Notes: generated by a model not told the origin, from the sequence alone. A DNA stretch of 64,000 bases from Flaccisagitta enflata (GCA_965153355.1 OZ231127.1:56544001-56608000); one strand, 5' to 3'; positions 9,948 through 22,315 are shown, numbered from the stretch's first letter. Numbers and translations are program-made.

Positions 9948-10914
9948 GCACTTTTATATGACAATTTGTCATATTAAATTTCAAAAAAGATAAACAAAAT
10001 CTTTGACCATTTTGAAGATCTCAAAGAGATCTTTCATTTGGCTCCACTCTGTTACAGGGTGCATCATGCCAAATTAGATAAAAGAAAACGATGGCATTCT
10101 GCTTTTAAAAGTGCAAAAAGAATTTTGAAAAAAGATTCAAAGAGCTAATGAGCTTCGGTTCTTTGTGTAAAAATTTCATGGGTCTGGGTCAAATATTCTA
10201 GCCACAATATCAATTTGAAATAAATTCAGCATTTAGATGAGAAGCACTTTGGATATCATTTTGATTCTGAAAGTTTTTTTTTAATTGCTCTCATTTCTAA
10301 ACAGCTTAAGTTACAGATGCCAGATTGGTCCCAAAAAAAGCTTGTCAAATTTCTTTAATTTGAGACTAATCTGGCATATGTCATGTGGCTCAAGCCGTTT
10401 AGAAATGAGAGCAATTCAAAGAAAAACTTTCAGTATCAAAATCATATCCAAAAAGCTTTTCCTCTAAATGCTCAGTTCACTTCAAATTGATGTTGTGGCT
10501 ATAATATTTGACCCAGACCCATGAAATTTTTAAACAAAAAACCAGAGCTCATGTGTTTTTTGTATCTTTTTTCAGAACTTTTAGAAACAGAATGCCATCG
10601 TTTTCTTATATCTAATTTGGCATGATACTCCCCGTATTTCTAGCTTTATTTGTTTAGAAATGGCATCAAAAAAAGTGACAACAATGCCACTTTCAGTCTT
10701 GCAATCCTATTGAAAAATGAGCATTTTTTGCATAAGAGAAGTTCACTTTGGCAAGCTCTATCTCCTAAACGGTTTGAGATACAGACCTGGGGTTGGTCTA
10801 GAATGAAAGAAAATTTAAACATCTTTAAAATCAATTGAATAAAAAAAATTTTGAATTAATTTTTTGTGTCTCTTCCACTCAGCTACAAAAGGGTGCGGCT
10901 TTTTTTTTTAGAAG
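9948..10914 (+). mobile_element. GCCGCAC-family foldback element, copy 1, in cry intron 6
   Basis: Ends are AAAAAAGCCGCAC and GTGCGGCTTTTT, each next to TA. Contains an inner palindrome, 10060-10632, whose arms share GCCAAATTAGATA and CGATGGCATTCTG words in inverted order, centred near 10335. No coding capacity seen. Confidence 0.8.
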
Positions 10915-11085
10915 GTGTAGTAGGCATAGTTATAAAGGTAGCTGGACAGCCAGGCGAATCGGAGGATTTTGGGAGGCAATTCCTGCTGCTCGGAAGGAAG
11001 GAGCAATCAGCGGGTCTGGGTAAACGAACGAACGAACGATAAAGGGTGCTACTCGCCACATCTAAAGAGAACGAATAACAATCAC

Positions 11086-11318
11086 CTTTTTGTACAACTC
11101 CGTGAGCTTCCAATAAAAGAGCCGCGGTGACAAACATCCGAATCTGAGATAAGGTGAGACGCAATACTGATTTGCGAAGAGACTTTGAGTGGTCATCTTG
11201 GGTCTTTCGAAGGAGGCCACCCACGCCTTGCGCTCCAGATGGCGGTCCAGGCGTGACACGGCCACAGTCTCACCACCGTGGTAGGTGGGGGAAGGAGAGG
11301 TTGTCTCCACGTCGAAAT
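11086..11318 (-). CDS. cry: cry exon 6 (start of FAD-binding domain)
   Basis: Encodes [20 protein letters not shown], then [19 protein letters not shown], the start of the helical FAD-binding domain. [10 protein letters not shown] is a strong family motif next to the cofactor. Acceptor TTTTCAG|ATTTCG, donor AAAAAG|GTGATT. It is followed by the longest internal intron (11085-7447), which holds several repeat insertions. Confidence 0.93.
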
Positions 11319-11808
11319 CTGAAAACAAGTTTTAGAAATTTGTACGAACGTGTTTGTGATTAAGGACAAATTGAAAATAAAGGGTGAAAAAAAAAAACAA
11401 TATTAAAAGAATTGAACAACACAACAAAAGAAGAGTAAAAAACAACAACAAAAATACGACCTGAGAGGCTAAGAGCATCAGCTATCACAAGGACAACAAC
11501 AACACCAACAACAACAACAATAACAACAACAACAAAAACAACAACAACAACATCCTCACTCTGACCCCCTATTTTGAAATCTGTTCGTTCTTAGGTTAGT
11601 TTACGAAGTGAATGTTAATTAGAATTTGCTGTTTGGAAAATTTGGAGCGAGTATTGACATGTCAATGTTGGTTCCAATTCCATTTACGTAAGTTTGTGTA
11701 TCTATATAGTCAGGGATATTGTTCCAATCATATTCTACCGTGAAGATCTGCAGACTGCAGCTCTTTCTGTCCGGGTCTTTCTGTGTCTTTCTGTTTTTGT
11801 GTCTTTCG

Positions 11809-12094
<286 letters not shown>

Positions 12095-12232
12095 CTATGT
12101 TAAGAGTATGAAACGTCATTTTCTCATCTTAGTTGCCCAATGTCCTTTGAGAAATACAGATCATACACCTTGTAAGGCATTCTTCATGTTCAAATCACAT
12201 ATCAATCGCCAGACACAAATTTTCCGGTTTTT

Positions 12233-12435
12233 AGTCGTTGGCTAAGCGACTCTATAAGATTTTTAACAAGGTGTGTCCTTTGGTAGGAAGGAAGGTCCAT
12301 CACGCGAAATTGGATGACGCAAAATCGAATGAAATGGTGATTTCTCAGCATAACTGCCCCTGCCTAGCCACATTACAGCCCCTCCCTGATCCATACTGCC
12401 CTTGCCCACCCATTGGCCGTGTATCCGGCCTTGTT
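12233..12435 (+). mobile_element. Structured (GTCY)n repeat copy, degenerate
   Basis: Begins AGTCGTTGGCTAAGCGACTC with TATAAG after it and ends CCGTGTATCCGGCCTTGTT. It lacks a clear tetramer core and 3' arm. It fills much of cry intron 4. Confidence 0.75.
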
Positions 12436-12493
12436 TTCCGATAAGCCAGTAGTCAGCCAATTGTTTCACTGTAAAGTTTTTAGCAAATCTTAC

Positions 12494-12636
12494 TCATCGA
12501 GATTGTAAAGCGTGTGCGACGTCTTGATAACAACTTTGACGTTTTTCTCACAAGCTTGTTGTTTGACTCGTTTATCTTTCTCTTTTCCGTGAGGTTCGGG
12601 ATCCTCTTCAAACGTCAAATGTGTGATGTTCCATTC
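12494..12636 (-). CDS. cry: cry exon 4 (photolyase domain)
   Basis: Encodes EWNITHLTFEEDPEPHGKEK through to IKTSHTLYNLD, the conserved segment in which the EW.IT start and the SHTLY motif are recognisable. Acceptor TTGACAG|GAATGG, donor GATGA|GTAAGA. 143 nt, ending in phase 2. The neighbouring intron 3 carries a (GTCY)n repeat fragment and a long (GA)n(CA)n run. Confidence 0.92.
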
Positions 12637-12663
12637 CTGTCAACGATATTTTTTCGGTTTTTT

Positions 12664-12780
12664 AGTTGCGGACACGAAATTTTATAAGAGGCTTAGTCCA
12701 TCCGTTGGTCCGTCAGTTCATCGGTCTGTTGGTCCGTTGGTCCACGAGCACGAGTCGAAAAGTGGAAAAACAAGCGTAAG
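12664..12780 (+). mobile_element. Structured (GTCY)n repeat, 5' part
   Basis: AGTTGCGGACACG, then TATAAGAGGC and (CCGTTGGT)-type tetramers, truncated by the purine run that follows. A further scrap ACGACTCTATAAGAGGCC occurs at 13260. Confidence 0.75.
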
Positions 12781-12873
12781 GAAGAGAGGGAGGGAGAGAG
12801 AGGGAGAGAGAGGGAGGGAGAGGGAGAAAGAGGGAGGGAAAGTAAGGGAGGGAGAGGGGAAAAAAAAAGACAC

Positions 12874-13135
<262 letters not shown>

Positions 13136-13384
13136 GCGCGTGAATGTAATGAAGAGAAAGAAGAAACTGAAAAAAACAAAAACAATCTTACGATCTTATT
13201 CCGGTGGGCGAGAGCCGCCTTAACTGGTAGACCTATTTTATGCGGCTCGTACTACTACTAACGACTCTATAAGAGGCCTTGTCTGACAGTTTGTCTGACA
13301 TGACTGTCCGTTCCGTTTTGATTGTGCCGATGTATCATACGAGTATGATTGTTATCCAGTTGTCTGTATCTTTTGATGATTTAC

Positions 13385-13493
13385 CTCGAACAATTTTGGA
13401 AGGACTTGCGGCGGTTGACCTTTAATGACATACAGCCGTGAACCCAGTTTGCGGAGTGAAGAGTCTAAATCCTCCAATGACTGCAACAAAAAC
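13385..13493 (-). CDS. cry: cry exon 3 (photolyase domain)
   Basis: Encodes [20 protein letters not shown] and on to VLPKLFE, matching the FLLQxLxDLDxxLRKLxSRL helix and strand of animal cryptochromes. Acceptor GATTAG|GTTTTT, donor TTCGAG|GTAAAT. It enters with two bases of a split Arg codon from exon 2 and ends on a codon boundary. Confidence 0.92.
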
Positions 13494-13641
13494 CTAATCA
13501 AGTAGACAAGGATATGATAAAATACAATAAGAGAATGAAAATGGAGTTTTCTCCACCTAGAGAACATAAAATACATGCGGCAGATGTGTTAACAAAATGT
13601 TTCATATTATGCATGTTTTATTCCAGTTTCAACAGTCCTTA

Positions 13642-14540
13642 CACTGTGCTTTTAAAACAATTCTGAGTGAAAAGTCATATAACTGTGGGTTTTTCTGCAT
13701 TTTTGAGCAGTATTGGAGTGTAAGAGCAAACTAGCAAAAACAAAATCATTCCCTAAGCGCTTTTTGAGTAACCTTCAAAATCAGGAAAAAATAGACTTAA
13801 TTTCAATGCAGATTCTTCTGGGATGTATTAAATAAATTTCTGATTCTATATTGTTAATCTATGCGAAATTCCCTTTCATTTGATAGGTCGCACTCTACAC
13901 TTTTGCAAAGAATTAAAGTTTTTATTTTTTTAGTCACCGTTACAAAAAAGTAATGGTGGCTCAAAATATGAAAACCTAATTTTCATATAAAACTATATAG
14001 TGTGACCTATCAAATGAAAGGAAACTTTGTATAAAATAACAATATGGAATCAAAAAATGAGCCAATACAACTCATTGGAATCTGCTTTACAAATAGGTTT
14101 AATTTTTTTCTATTTTGAAGATTGCTCAAAAAGCGCTCGAGGATTGATTCTATCATTCGGAACTTTTTATTTTGCCGCCTTTTTCTGGTCTAATTTCTGT
14201 TCAAAACATTCTCTGTTATTGAATGAGAATAAAAGGATTATCTTAAATATCAAGGAGTGATGTAAGTTAGAAGAAGGAAGTAGTGGTCTTTTAGGGGAAT
14301 TCATCTAAAAAACTTTTCACTCTTAACTTAATAGGAAAAAATAACAATAAAACAAAACAAAGAAAATTCTTAACTTCATTGAATATGCAGGGTAAGACCC
14401 CTTTTTAGCCTCTCCCAGCGGCATGAGTTTTTATTCATGTTTTGCTAGTTACATGCTCTTACATCCCAATACTGTTCAAAAATGCAGAAAAACCCACAGT
14501 TATAAGACCTTCCACTGAGAATTCTTTTAAAAGCACAGTG
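13642..14540. mobile_element. CACTG-family foldback element in cry intron 2
   Basis: Long inverted ends: CACTGTGCTTTTAAAACA, then GAGTGAAAAGTCATATAACT and GTGGGTTTTTCTGCA, mirrored at 14480-14540. Flanks are CTTA and CTGA, one mismatch from a 4-bp duplication. Same family as 43623-44220 and 30916-32975. The right end is 21 bp from exon 2. Confidence 0.85.
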
Positions 14541-14561
14541 CTGAGGAAAAGGAAATGATAC

Positions 14562-14624
14562 CTCCACTTATTTATTCCCACGTTGGTTGCGCCAGCGAAC
14601 CACGGGTCAATAATGTAGATGCAC
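14562..14624 (-). CDS. cry: cry exon 2 (63-nt small exon)
   Basis: Encodes [20 protein letters not shown], the highly conserved loop that follows the first strand in animal cryptochromes. Acceptor CAACAG|GTGCATC, donor GTGGAG|GTATCA. At 63 nt it is the shortest supported exon. It lies between two inverted-repeat elements: intron 1 is nearly all foldback DNA, and the element in intron 2 ends 21 bp past the donor. Skipping it would keep the frame but delete a conserved segment. Confidence 0.9.
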
Positions 14625-14655
14625 CTGTTGAAAAGAGATAAAAATTTGGCCAATA

Positions 14656-17355
14656 CCGTCTGAGGAATAAGGATTTCTAGCTCAAAGTTTAGAGGGGTCA
14701 AAAGGGCGAGTCCGGTGGCACCTATCAAGTTGGGTCTTAAAATGTGCGCATTACCTAGGGGAACACCAATCCAGGCTTGGTTGACCCAATTTCAGGTGCG
14801 TGTGCGAATGCCACCAAAAAAACCGCCCAAAATGGCCGAAAATGGCCTTTTTTGGCCATTTTTGGCCCTTACATCTATCTTAAATTTGGTGGAGAGCCAT
14901 GAAATTTTGCATGCACATGTAGTAGACCCTAATTAAGTTGTATGCAAAAAATTTTGAATTTTTGAAAATCTTAAGGTACCTAAATTTGAAAAAAACAGGT
15001 TTTTTCCGAGTATAGGTCAAGAAAAATGATGTCGTTACCCCTCTTAAAGTTGACCGATTTGGACCAAATTTCTACTGGAGATACTTCACATCATGGACTA
15101 CCTCCATGTAAAATTTCATCCAAATCGGAGCACTTTAAGTGCCCAAAATTCTGTTCGAAAATCAAAAATTGGAAAAAAATGACTCCAAAAATCGTCTTTG
15201 AGCTGGTGGCATTGTCATATCAGGGCAGGGATGTATGAACCATGGGCCAAAGTTCCTTTAAGAGACTGTTGGTGATGCCCAAAAAAAATTTCATGACCCT
15301 GGGAGCATTTTTTGGGTGTCAAATAACAGTTCTTTGAAGACCGTCAGACCAAAAATCGCAGAAATTGCCGATTTTAGGCCTTTTTTCAATCTGTAACCTG
15401 AAGAAAAGTTGAAATATGGTCCTGAAATTTTGCATGCACATGTAATAGACCCTAATTATGTTTTATGGAAAAAACATGGAATGTCCAAAAAAATTTAAGG
15501 TACCTAAATTTCAAAAAAACAAGTTTTTTTCGAGTATAGTTGAGAAAAAATGATGTCATTACCCCCCTTAATGTTGACTGATTTGGACAAAATTTTCATG
15601 GAGATACTTCACATCATGGACTACCTCCATGTAAAATTTCATCCAAATCGGAGCACTAAGTGCAAAAATTCTGTTTGAAAATCAAAAATTGAAAAAATGA
15701 CTCGAAAATCGTCTTTTTCTGTGGCATTGTCATATTAGAACGGGATGTATGAACCATGGGCCAAAATTCCTTTAAGAGACTGTTGGTGATTAATTTCATG
15801 ACCCTGGGAGCATTTTTGGGTGTCAAATAACAGTTCTTTGAAGACCGTCAGACCAAAAATCGCAGAAATTGACAATTTTAGGCCTTTTTTCAACCTGTAA
15901 CCTGAAGAAAAGTTGAAATATGGTCCTGAAATTTTGCATGCACATGTGATAGACCCTAATTATGTTTTATGGAAAAAACATGGAATGTCGAAAAAAATTT
16001 AAGGTACCTAAATTTCAAAAAACTAAGTTTTTTTCGAGTATAGTTGAGAAAAAATGATGTCATTACCCCCCTTAATGTTGACTGATTTGGACAAAATTTT
16101 CATTGGAGGTACTTCACATCATGGACTACCTCCATGTAAAATTTCATCCAAATTGGAGCACTTTAATTGCCCAAAATTCTGTTTAAAAATCAAAAATTGG
16201 AAAAAAATGACTCCGAAAATCGTCTTTGAGCTGGTGGCATTGTCATTGTCAATTTTTTTTGGGGCATCAACAGTCCCTTAAAGGAATTTTAGCCCATGGT
16301 TCATACATCCCTGCCCTATTATGGCAATGCCACCAGCTCAAAGACGATTTTTGGACTTTTTTTTCCACTTTTTGACTTTTGTACAGAATTTTGGACACTT
16401 AAAGTGCTCCGATTAGGAGGAAATTTTACATGGCAGTAGTGCATGATGTGAAGTACCTCCAATAAAAATTTTGTCCAAATCGGTCAACAATAAGGGGGGT
16501 AATGACATCATTTTTTTCTCAACTATACTCGAAAAAAACTTTTTTCTTTTAAATTTAGGTACCTTAAATTTTTTTGGACATTCCATGTTTTTTCCATAAA
16601 ACATAATTAGGGTCTACTACATGTGCATGCAAAATTTCAGGACCATATTTCAACAATTTTGGACATGAAAAAAGGCCTAAAATCAGCAATTTCCGCGATT
16701 TTAGTCTGACGTCTTCAAAAACTATTTGACACCAAAAATGCTGTAAGTCATGAAAATTTTGCATCACAACAGTCTCTTAAAGAATTTTGGCCCATGGTTC
16801 ATACATCCCTGCCTGATATGACAATGCCAGCTCAAAGGTTCAGAGTCATTTTCCAATTTTGATTGAACAGAATTTGGGCACTTAAAGTGCTCTGATTTGG
16901 ATGAAATTTTACATGGAGGTAGTCCATGATGTGAAGTACCTCCAATGAAAATTTTGTCCAAATCGGTCAACATTAAGGGGGGTAATGACATCATTTTTCT
17001 TGACCTATACTCAGAAAAAAACCTGTTTTTTTCAAATTTAGGTACCTTAAAATTTTCAAAATTTCAAAATTGTTTGCATACAACTTAATTAGGGTCTACT
17101 ACATGTGCATGCAAAATTTTATGGCTCTCCACCAAGTGTAATGTAGGTTTAAGGGGCAAAAATGGCCAAAAATGGCCATTTTCGGCCATTTTGGCTAGTT
17201 TTTTTGGTGGCATTGGAACACGCACCTGAAATTGGGTCAACCAAGCCTGGATTAGTGTTCCCCTAGGTAATACGCACATTTTAAGACCCAACATGATAGG
17301 TGCCACTGGATTCGCCACTTTTATGAAGCCCTACAAAACCTTAATCCTCAGACGG
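14656..17355. mobile_element. 2.7-kb foldback element filling cry intron 1
   Basis: Inverted ends share CCGTCTGAGGA and, further in, GGTGGCACCTATCA, CCTAGGGGAACAC and GGTTGACCCAATTTCAGGTG. Internally there are about five roughly 500-bp repeats. Three are in one orientation (marker TGATGTC[AG]TTACCCC at 15025, 15550, 16053) and two are inverted (16485, 16975), so the switch point is near 16260. No coding sequence. Intron 1 is 14625-17465, so only about 140 bp of it is not element. Confidence 0.88.
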
Positions 17356-17465
17356 AATAAGCGAAAAACGCATATGTGAGGAATTAAGGCCAGTTATAAG
17401 TCAGATTACTCAGACTTAAAAATCTATTATCATGATGATAGTTTTTAGTCTATGACTTCATTCAC

Positions 17466-17632
17466 CGAAATGTGGTCGCGTTTTTGACCGCCTCTAATAA
17501 AGCGGGATTGTCGTGGAGGCGAAGTCCTTTTCTGAACCAATGAATCGAGTGTTTCTCCTTGTCTGGATTTGCCCCATCTTCCACTGAGTTGGCCGATGAC
17601 GTTATGGACGTCATCGAGTGGATTGAAGTCAT
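17466..17632 (-). CDS. cry: cry exon 1 (N-terminus, start of photolyase domain)
   Basis: Encodes residues 1-55. ATG at 17632-17630 opens a Ser/Thr-rich leader of about 28 residues, then the family signature [16 protein letters not shown], the first beta strand of the photolyase alpha/beta domain. The frame is open a little further upstream, but no earlier ATG is in it. A CATACAG just before the ATG (17641-17635) could be an acceptor, so a 5' non-coding exon may lie upstream. The donor is TTTCG|GTGAAT, leaving phase 2, which exon 2 completes to Arg. Confidence 0.88.
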
Positions 17633-17649
17633 ATCTGTATGCAACAATC

Positions 17650-18255
17650 AGGAAACAGTAAGGTTTGGCCGAGTTACCTAAACACCTGTTGTAAACAGGT
17701 TGTAAATAGTTGTAAAATGGAGCAAAGTCAAAAACAAAATTAGACCCTGCGATGAAACAGATTTCCTGGGAGAGTTGACAAACGGACGGACGGAGGAAGG
17801 GACGCTGTAGTTTTTAACAGTAATACTTAGACGTCAGTAATGTGAGGATCTTCCGGACATTTTGGCAGGGTCAGGGGCAGATTGGCCAAAAAGCTCAAAA
17901 CAAACATGTTTTAACCAACGGACCGACCCATAGTCGTAAAGGAACCGTTCTGGCGAGATTTAGTTTGTTAGTAGTTGCCATAAAAAAGTCTTCAACCAAA
18001 ATAAGAATGAATGGAAATAATGAAGTTGCGCAGAAAATAGATACAAAGGGCGAAGAAATAAAGTTTTTTTTTTTCTGTAAAGAGAAAGAGAAAAACAACA
18101 AATATATGGAAATATTTTCAAGGGCGAAGATGTTGTAACAGTTGAGTAGAAATAACAAATCAATAAAAGTAGCAGAAGGGGAAACCGCGAGGGGGAAATT
18201 GTCAAGATATTGATGAGAAATGGAATAAAAAAACTTCGACGTTATTAAAGGAAAG
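17650..18255. other. Gap upstream of cry
   Basis: Should contain the promoter or a 5' exon of cry, but no TATA box, E-box cluster or other element is convincing. A scrap of GGACGGACGGAGGAAGG (17785) may be tetramer-repeat residue. Confidence 0.4.
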
Positions 18256-18259
18256 GCTC

Positions 18260-19513
18260 TTAATTCTGCGAGTTTGTAGGTTCGACGTCACGTTCGATGA
18301 GAAGGGCTGCATTACCCCTTTGCAGAGAAATGGAAAGACGCTGGAAAAATTGTTTTATCTCAATGGCTTCGTCTTTTCCCCAGCGACGGGCATCGATGCG
18401 GGCCATTTCTTTGAGGAATTTTAAGGCATCAGAGTCCCAACCACCAAAGGTTTCCACGACGAGAGGCTGAAAGTCCACGCCTTGATCGCGGCAATTCTGG
18501 GCATGAACGCGGTTTTTCTGTCTCTTTCGGGCTTCGATGGCGGCGGCGGGGCGGTCGGCGGCTTGAAAGATGAGGTTTTCCTGGGTTGGGGAGGTGACGC
18601 TGACGTCAAAAGCGATCTTCCGACCATCCCAATCGTTAATGTAAATATCCGCCGGCCGAGAGAGAGACCCAGGGATGAGACCAGGCATCTCCTTTGTAGG
18701 GTGAAGCATGGCGTGTTGAGCTTCTTTGTGGATTTTGTTGCGAATGTTGTCGTGACGACTTCCTTTCATGCCATGGTCATCTCGGCAATGGAGGGCATGG
18801 TCTCCAAATTCGTCTTGAGGGAGGTTGCAGGTAGGAGCGCGGCAATCGGAAGCTTCCATGAGAGGGAGGCCTAAACGATAGCCCATCGCCATTCCAAAGG
18901 ATCGAGAATCCATGTGAAGGTTGAGTGAAGGCGATGGAACTGCGTCAAGCCAATCTCCGGCGTGTGGCAGAGCGAGGGAGTGAAGACGCGCCTTGTTGCG
19001 GATGTCGGCAGAATGGAAAAGAAGGGACCGTTGGTGAGAATCAATTTCGGAAGAGAGAGAGTGTTGATTAGATGAAGGAGGGAGGATGTCGAGTGAGGAG
19101 TAGGTGGCGTTGCCCGTCTGTTGTTGGAGCAGAGGGAAGGCAGATGCGAGGGAACGGCGCTGAATATGAGCTGGAAGGATGGAATCGACGATTTGACGCG
19201 ATTGTTTGGAGGACGAGATGAAAGCTGCAGAGCAGCATTGAACAGCCGAGCGTAACCCTGCCCCTCCAATTTTGATGGGCAGAAACGCCTGTGTTCTTGC
19301 GGCGTCGGTAAGGGGGCGTCCCAAAGTTCTAGAAAAGGCGGTGAGTTGGAGAGAGTCAAAATGTTCGTAGACTGGGAGGAGAGCAGCTGGGTCGCAGGTG
19401 CGGAGGCAGTAGGACATTTTAGGAAAGGAAAAGCAGAATCTCAGCAAGCCGTATTCGACGTGAGCGTTGTTGAGAGAAGGCAGCGCGTCAAAGATTGCCG
19501 AGATTTTGTTCAC
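18260..19513 (-). pseudogene. 5'-truncated non-LTR-type retrotransposon ORF, C-terminal region
   Basis: About 417 codons open, with no true ATG; the frame runs up to a stop near 19540. Features seen: a palm-distal helical part with FLPIKIGGAGLRS (about 78-90), a Cys/His cluster CRAPTC...DEFGDHALHC (224-243) with a further His at 253, then RPADIYINDWDGRKIAFDVS (287-306). The spacing of the two Asp (289, 303) recalls a PD-(D/E)XK (restriction-like) endonuclease fold, as in site-specific LINE elements. The reverse transcriptase core is missing, so this is a dead 5'-truncated copy. The assignment rests on motif memory; a domesticated nuclease is a less likely alternative. Confidence 0.6.
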
Positions 19514-19802
19514 GCGAAGAAAATTGAGAATAGATGTTTATTGCATAATGATGAGTTGAGGAAGGGAGAGATTTACGAACTAAACTCGAGCTCTGATTGG
19601 TCGATGCAGCGCACGTTGCTTCTCAACTTATGTTAATAGAAATTTCTATGCTAATCGAAAGAAACGGCCACGTTGATATCGGCGTGCATGTAATCCCAAC
19701 TTATAACCAAAGGTCGCTCACTTATGTTGTTTTGTCAGCGCGGTGGAATGGGAAGTTTGTCCTGAATGTGACCTCTCTCAAACAATCTCGTCTTCGATTA
19801 CG

Positions 19803-20230
19803 TACACTTTTTTTTTTTATAAGAACGTCACTTTTTTTCGGAGGCTTCATGTTCTTATTTTTGAAGCCAAATGAAGCCTCTAATGTTCTTAGAGTGTTCT
19901 TGATTTAAAATACTATATGAACTACAGGAAACCTTATAATATACTATTATTGAATAATACTAAATATATATCTATTGAATACTGCTAAAACAAATGTTAA
20001 ACATTAAAGTCAATGGATATTTTCTAGTATTTATATAAAAATTTATAAAATATTACCTTAATTATGGTAAAATTCAAGTGTTTCATTAATGTTTTTTTAA
20101 ATATTACCTTAAGCGAACTTTTTTTTTCAAGATTTGAAGCCTTCATATGTTCTTAAGATGTTCTTAATTTTGAGGCCATTCAAAGCCTTGATGTTCTTAT
20201 AAACTAGGTTCGTATAAAAAAAAAAGTGTA
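19803..20230. mobile_element. Small foldback element, TACACTTTTTTT ends
   Basis: TACACTTTTTTTTTTTATA at the left is mirrored at 20212-20230. The words TGTTCTTA and GAAGCC occur in both halves in inverted order. Non-coding. Confidence 0.7.
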
Positions 20231-20299
20231 TTGCTCAAACGATGTTTGTTGAGTGTTGACATGACTGACATTTGAACAATTGATTTTGTACAAATTGAT

Positions 20300-20560
20300 C
20301 TCATGATCGTTAACAACAACAACAAAAACAACAACAACAACGACGACTACGACGACGACGACGACGACGACGACAATAACAACGACAGCAACGACGACAA
20401 CAACGACGACGACGACAACGTTAGCAACAACGACGAAAACGACGACCATGACGGGTTGACGACCACAACAACAACGCTAACAACAACAACGAAAACGACA
20501 ATCATGACGCGTTGACGACAAGGGCGACAATGAGTTGACGACGAGGACGACAACGACACA
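20300..20560. repeat. (ACA/ACG)n triplet array
   Basis: CAA, CGA and GACGAC triplets mixed over 250 bp. Open frames here are repeat artefacts. Confidence 0.9.
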
Positions 20561-20584
20561 GAGATGAATTAAGTACAACCTGAG

Positions 20585-20818
20585 GTTACAATATCGTCGC
20601 AAACGGGGAGTTTCAGCGGATATGCGCGATTTTGTAGTTCTATTTGATCATTACGTACATGCAACCGATGGACCGATGGACCGACGGACGAACGGACGTA
20701 AAGCTTTAAACTGAATCTAGCTGTATACATATTATTAAACAGGTTGAGCATCACTGAAGTGCATGCCAAGGCCTAAGGGACTGGGAAGAATTATCCCTTA
20801 TATAGTGAGTCCGCAACT
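20585..20818 (-). mobile_element. Structured (GTCY)n repeat copy, degenerate
   Basis: Ends AGTCCGCAACTAATAAAA (5' end of the family in reverse) and has GGACCGATGGACCGACGGAC tetramers at 20670. The other end shares ACAATATCGT with the copy at 48540. Confidence 0.65.
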
Positions 20819-20819
20819 A

Positions 20820-21650
20820 ATAAAACAAGCCCAACACAACTCAGAAGTCGAGGACGGTAGGATAGGGACAGTCTAACAGTACCGTGTACTATCTTGGTCA
20901 AATTAAGAGTCCGGCATGTTTTCTTACATTGTGGTCAGATTATTCAATAAAACATATACAAATTGGTGACCATCAGAAAGATCTGCAAAAATGCGATCTA
21001 ATGGCACAAAGCAGACCTCTGTAGCTCAATTTGTTCAGATTTTAAAGCAGAATGAGTAAAATGACTCATTTTGCCTTGTACAGTTTGAGATAAGGTTCCA
21101 TAGCATTTGAAATTTCACTTGTCGTAGATTATCTACGTAAGATACATAATTCAAGATAGCCTTAGCTATATATTGGGCATGGCGCCATCCGGGGTTGAAC
21201 TATCTTCCCTTATATTTTCTCGCGCGGGCGATGTCAAAGATGAGGGAGAAAAAGGAATCAAAAGAAAACGTCTGTTCATAAAAAGGAGAAGTGAAGAGTG
21301 AAATGTCACAGGATGTGGAAAAGTTAATCGCTCAAAGAAGAAGAAATGTATTCAAAAAAAAGGAAATGAAACTAAGATGTGTCTAGAATAAGACAAGATA
21401 TATTCATTGAATAAGCTGTCTTGAAACAATTCATCGAAAAAGCACGGGTGAATACTTCTGAGGCGCGTTGCAGTGCAGTGCATCGGCTTTGCAACGATTG
21501 GGTAAGTCACATCCTGATTATGTAGGTTTTTTTAAGGTTTTATGAAATGATCAGCGTTGAGTTTGCTGTCTTAGCTTTGCCGACGACATCTGCATACGGT
21601 TTAATTGATTTAGGGATTTATACAAGATTCCATGAATGAATGGAATCTTT
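20820..21650. other. No feature recognised
   Basis: No coding signal, clear repeat or RNA gene seen on either strand. Confidence 0.5.
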
Positions 21651-21653
21651 ATT

Positions 21654-21898
21654 CAGTTAAACCCCGCTTTAACGGATCCGCAGTAAGCAATAACAGATAA
21701 ACGGATATATATGTATTATGTATATATATATAAAGATAGATAAACAGTTGTACCCTGGTTGAAAAGATTTTTGGGGACCAATTATCTTTTTTGTTATAGG
21801 CGGAATTCTGTTACAGCCAATATAAAAGAAACCCAATTGAAAAGACAAACAAATATTCTGTGTTATAGGCGAAATTTCGTTAGCGCGGGGTTAGACTG
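21654..21898. mobile_element. pogo/Tc-like MITE
   Basis: Inverted ends CAGTTAAACCCCGCTTTAACGG and its near-complement CGCGGGGTTAGACTG at the right. The internal phrase GTTATAGGCGGAATTCTGTTA is repeated twice. Related right ends at 9884, 48357 and 61324, and a left end at 63547. 245 bp, no ORF. Confidence 0.75.
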
Positions 21899-22315
21899 TA
21901 CATATAAAATTTGTTGGTCTTTTGGCATCCGTTGTTGCATTTTGAGCTGGAATCTATATCTATGAATTGTCGATACCTCGCTATGTCGGTCCGTTCGTTT
22001 GTGTTTGTGGGCCGCTGCCCTCTTCCCCCCCCCCTCTCAACTGTACTAACAGACCACTTAGAGAGGGCACGGTTGCCACTGACCACATATTGTCATTGGA
22101 CTGCTATTTCTACGTCTTAACGTCTTCCGGTTTCTTTCCTCTGCGTTGTCACAGACTCACGGTAATGACCCTTGACGTTGATTCTGAATATTACTTTATT
22201 TGTCGATATGTCGTTTACTCCTGACTTAATGTGAGGTTTAATGCGAGGTCGTAATCTTTTCACTACCATGTGGTTTAGCGAGGCGGCATTTACAGCTTTA
22301 TTTTTTTCCTTTTTT

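Noticed and set aside
14715-17318. Several 60-90 codon frames with similar peptides on both strands
   Set aside because: They repeat because the foldback element has inverted and direct internal copies. No transposase motif.
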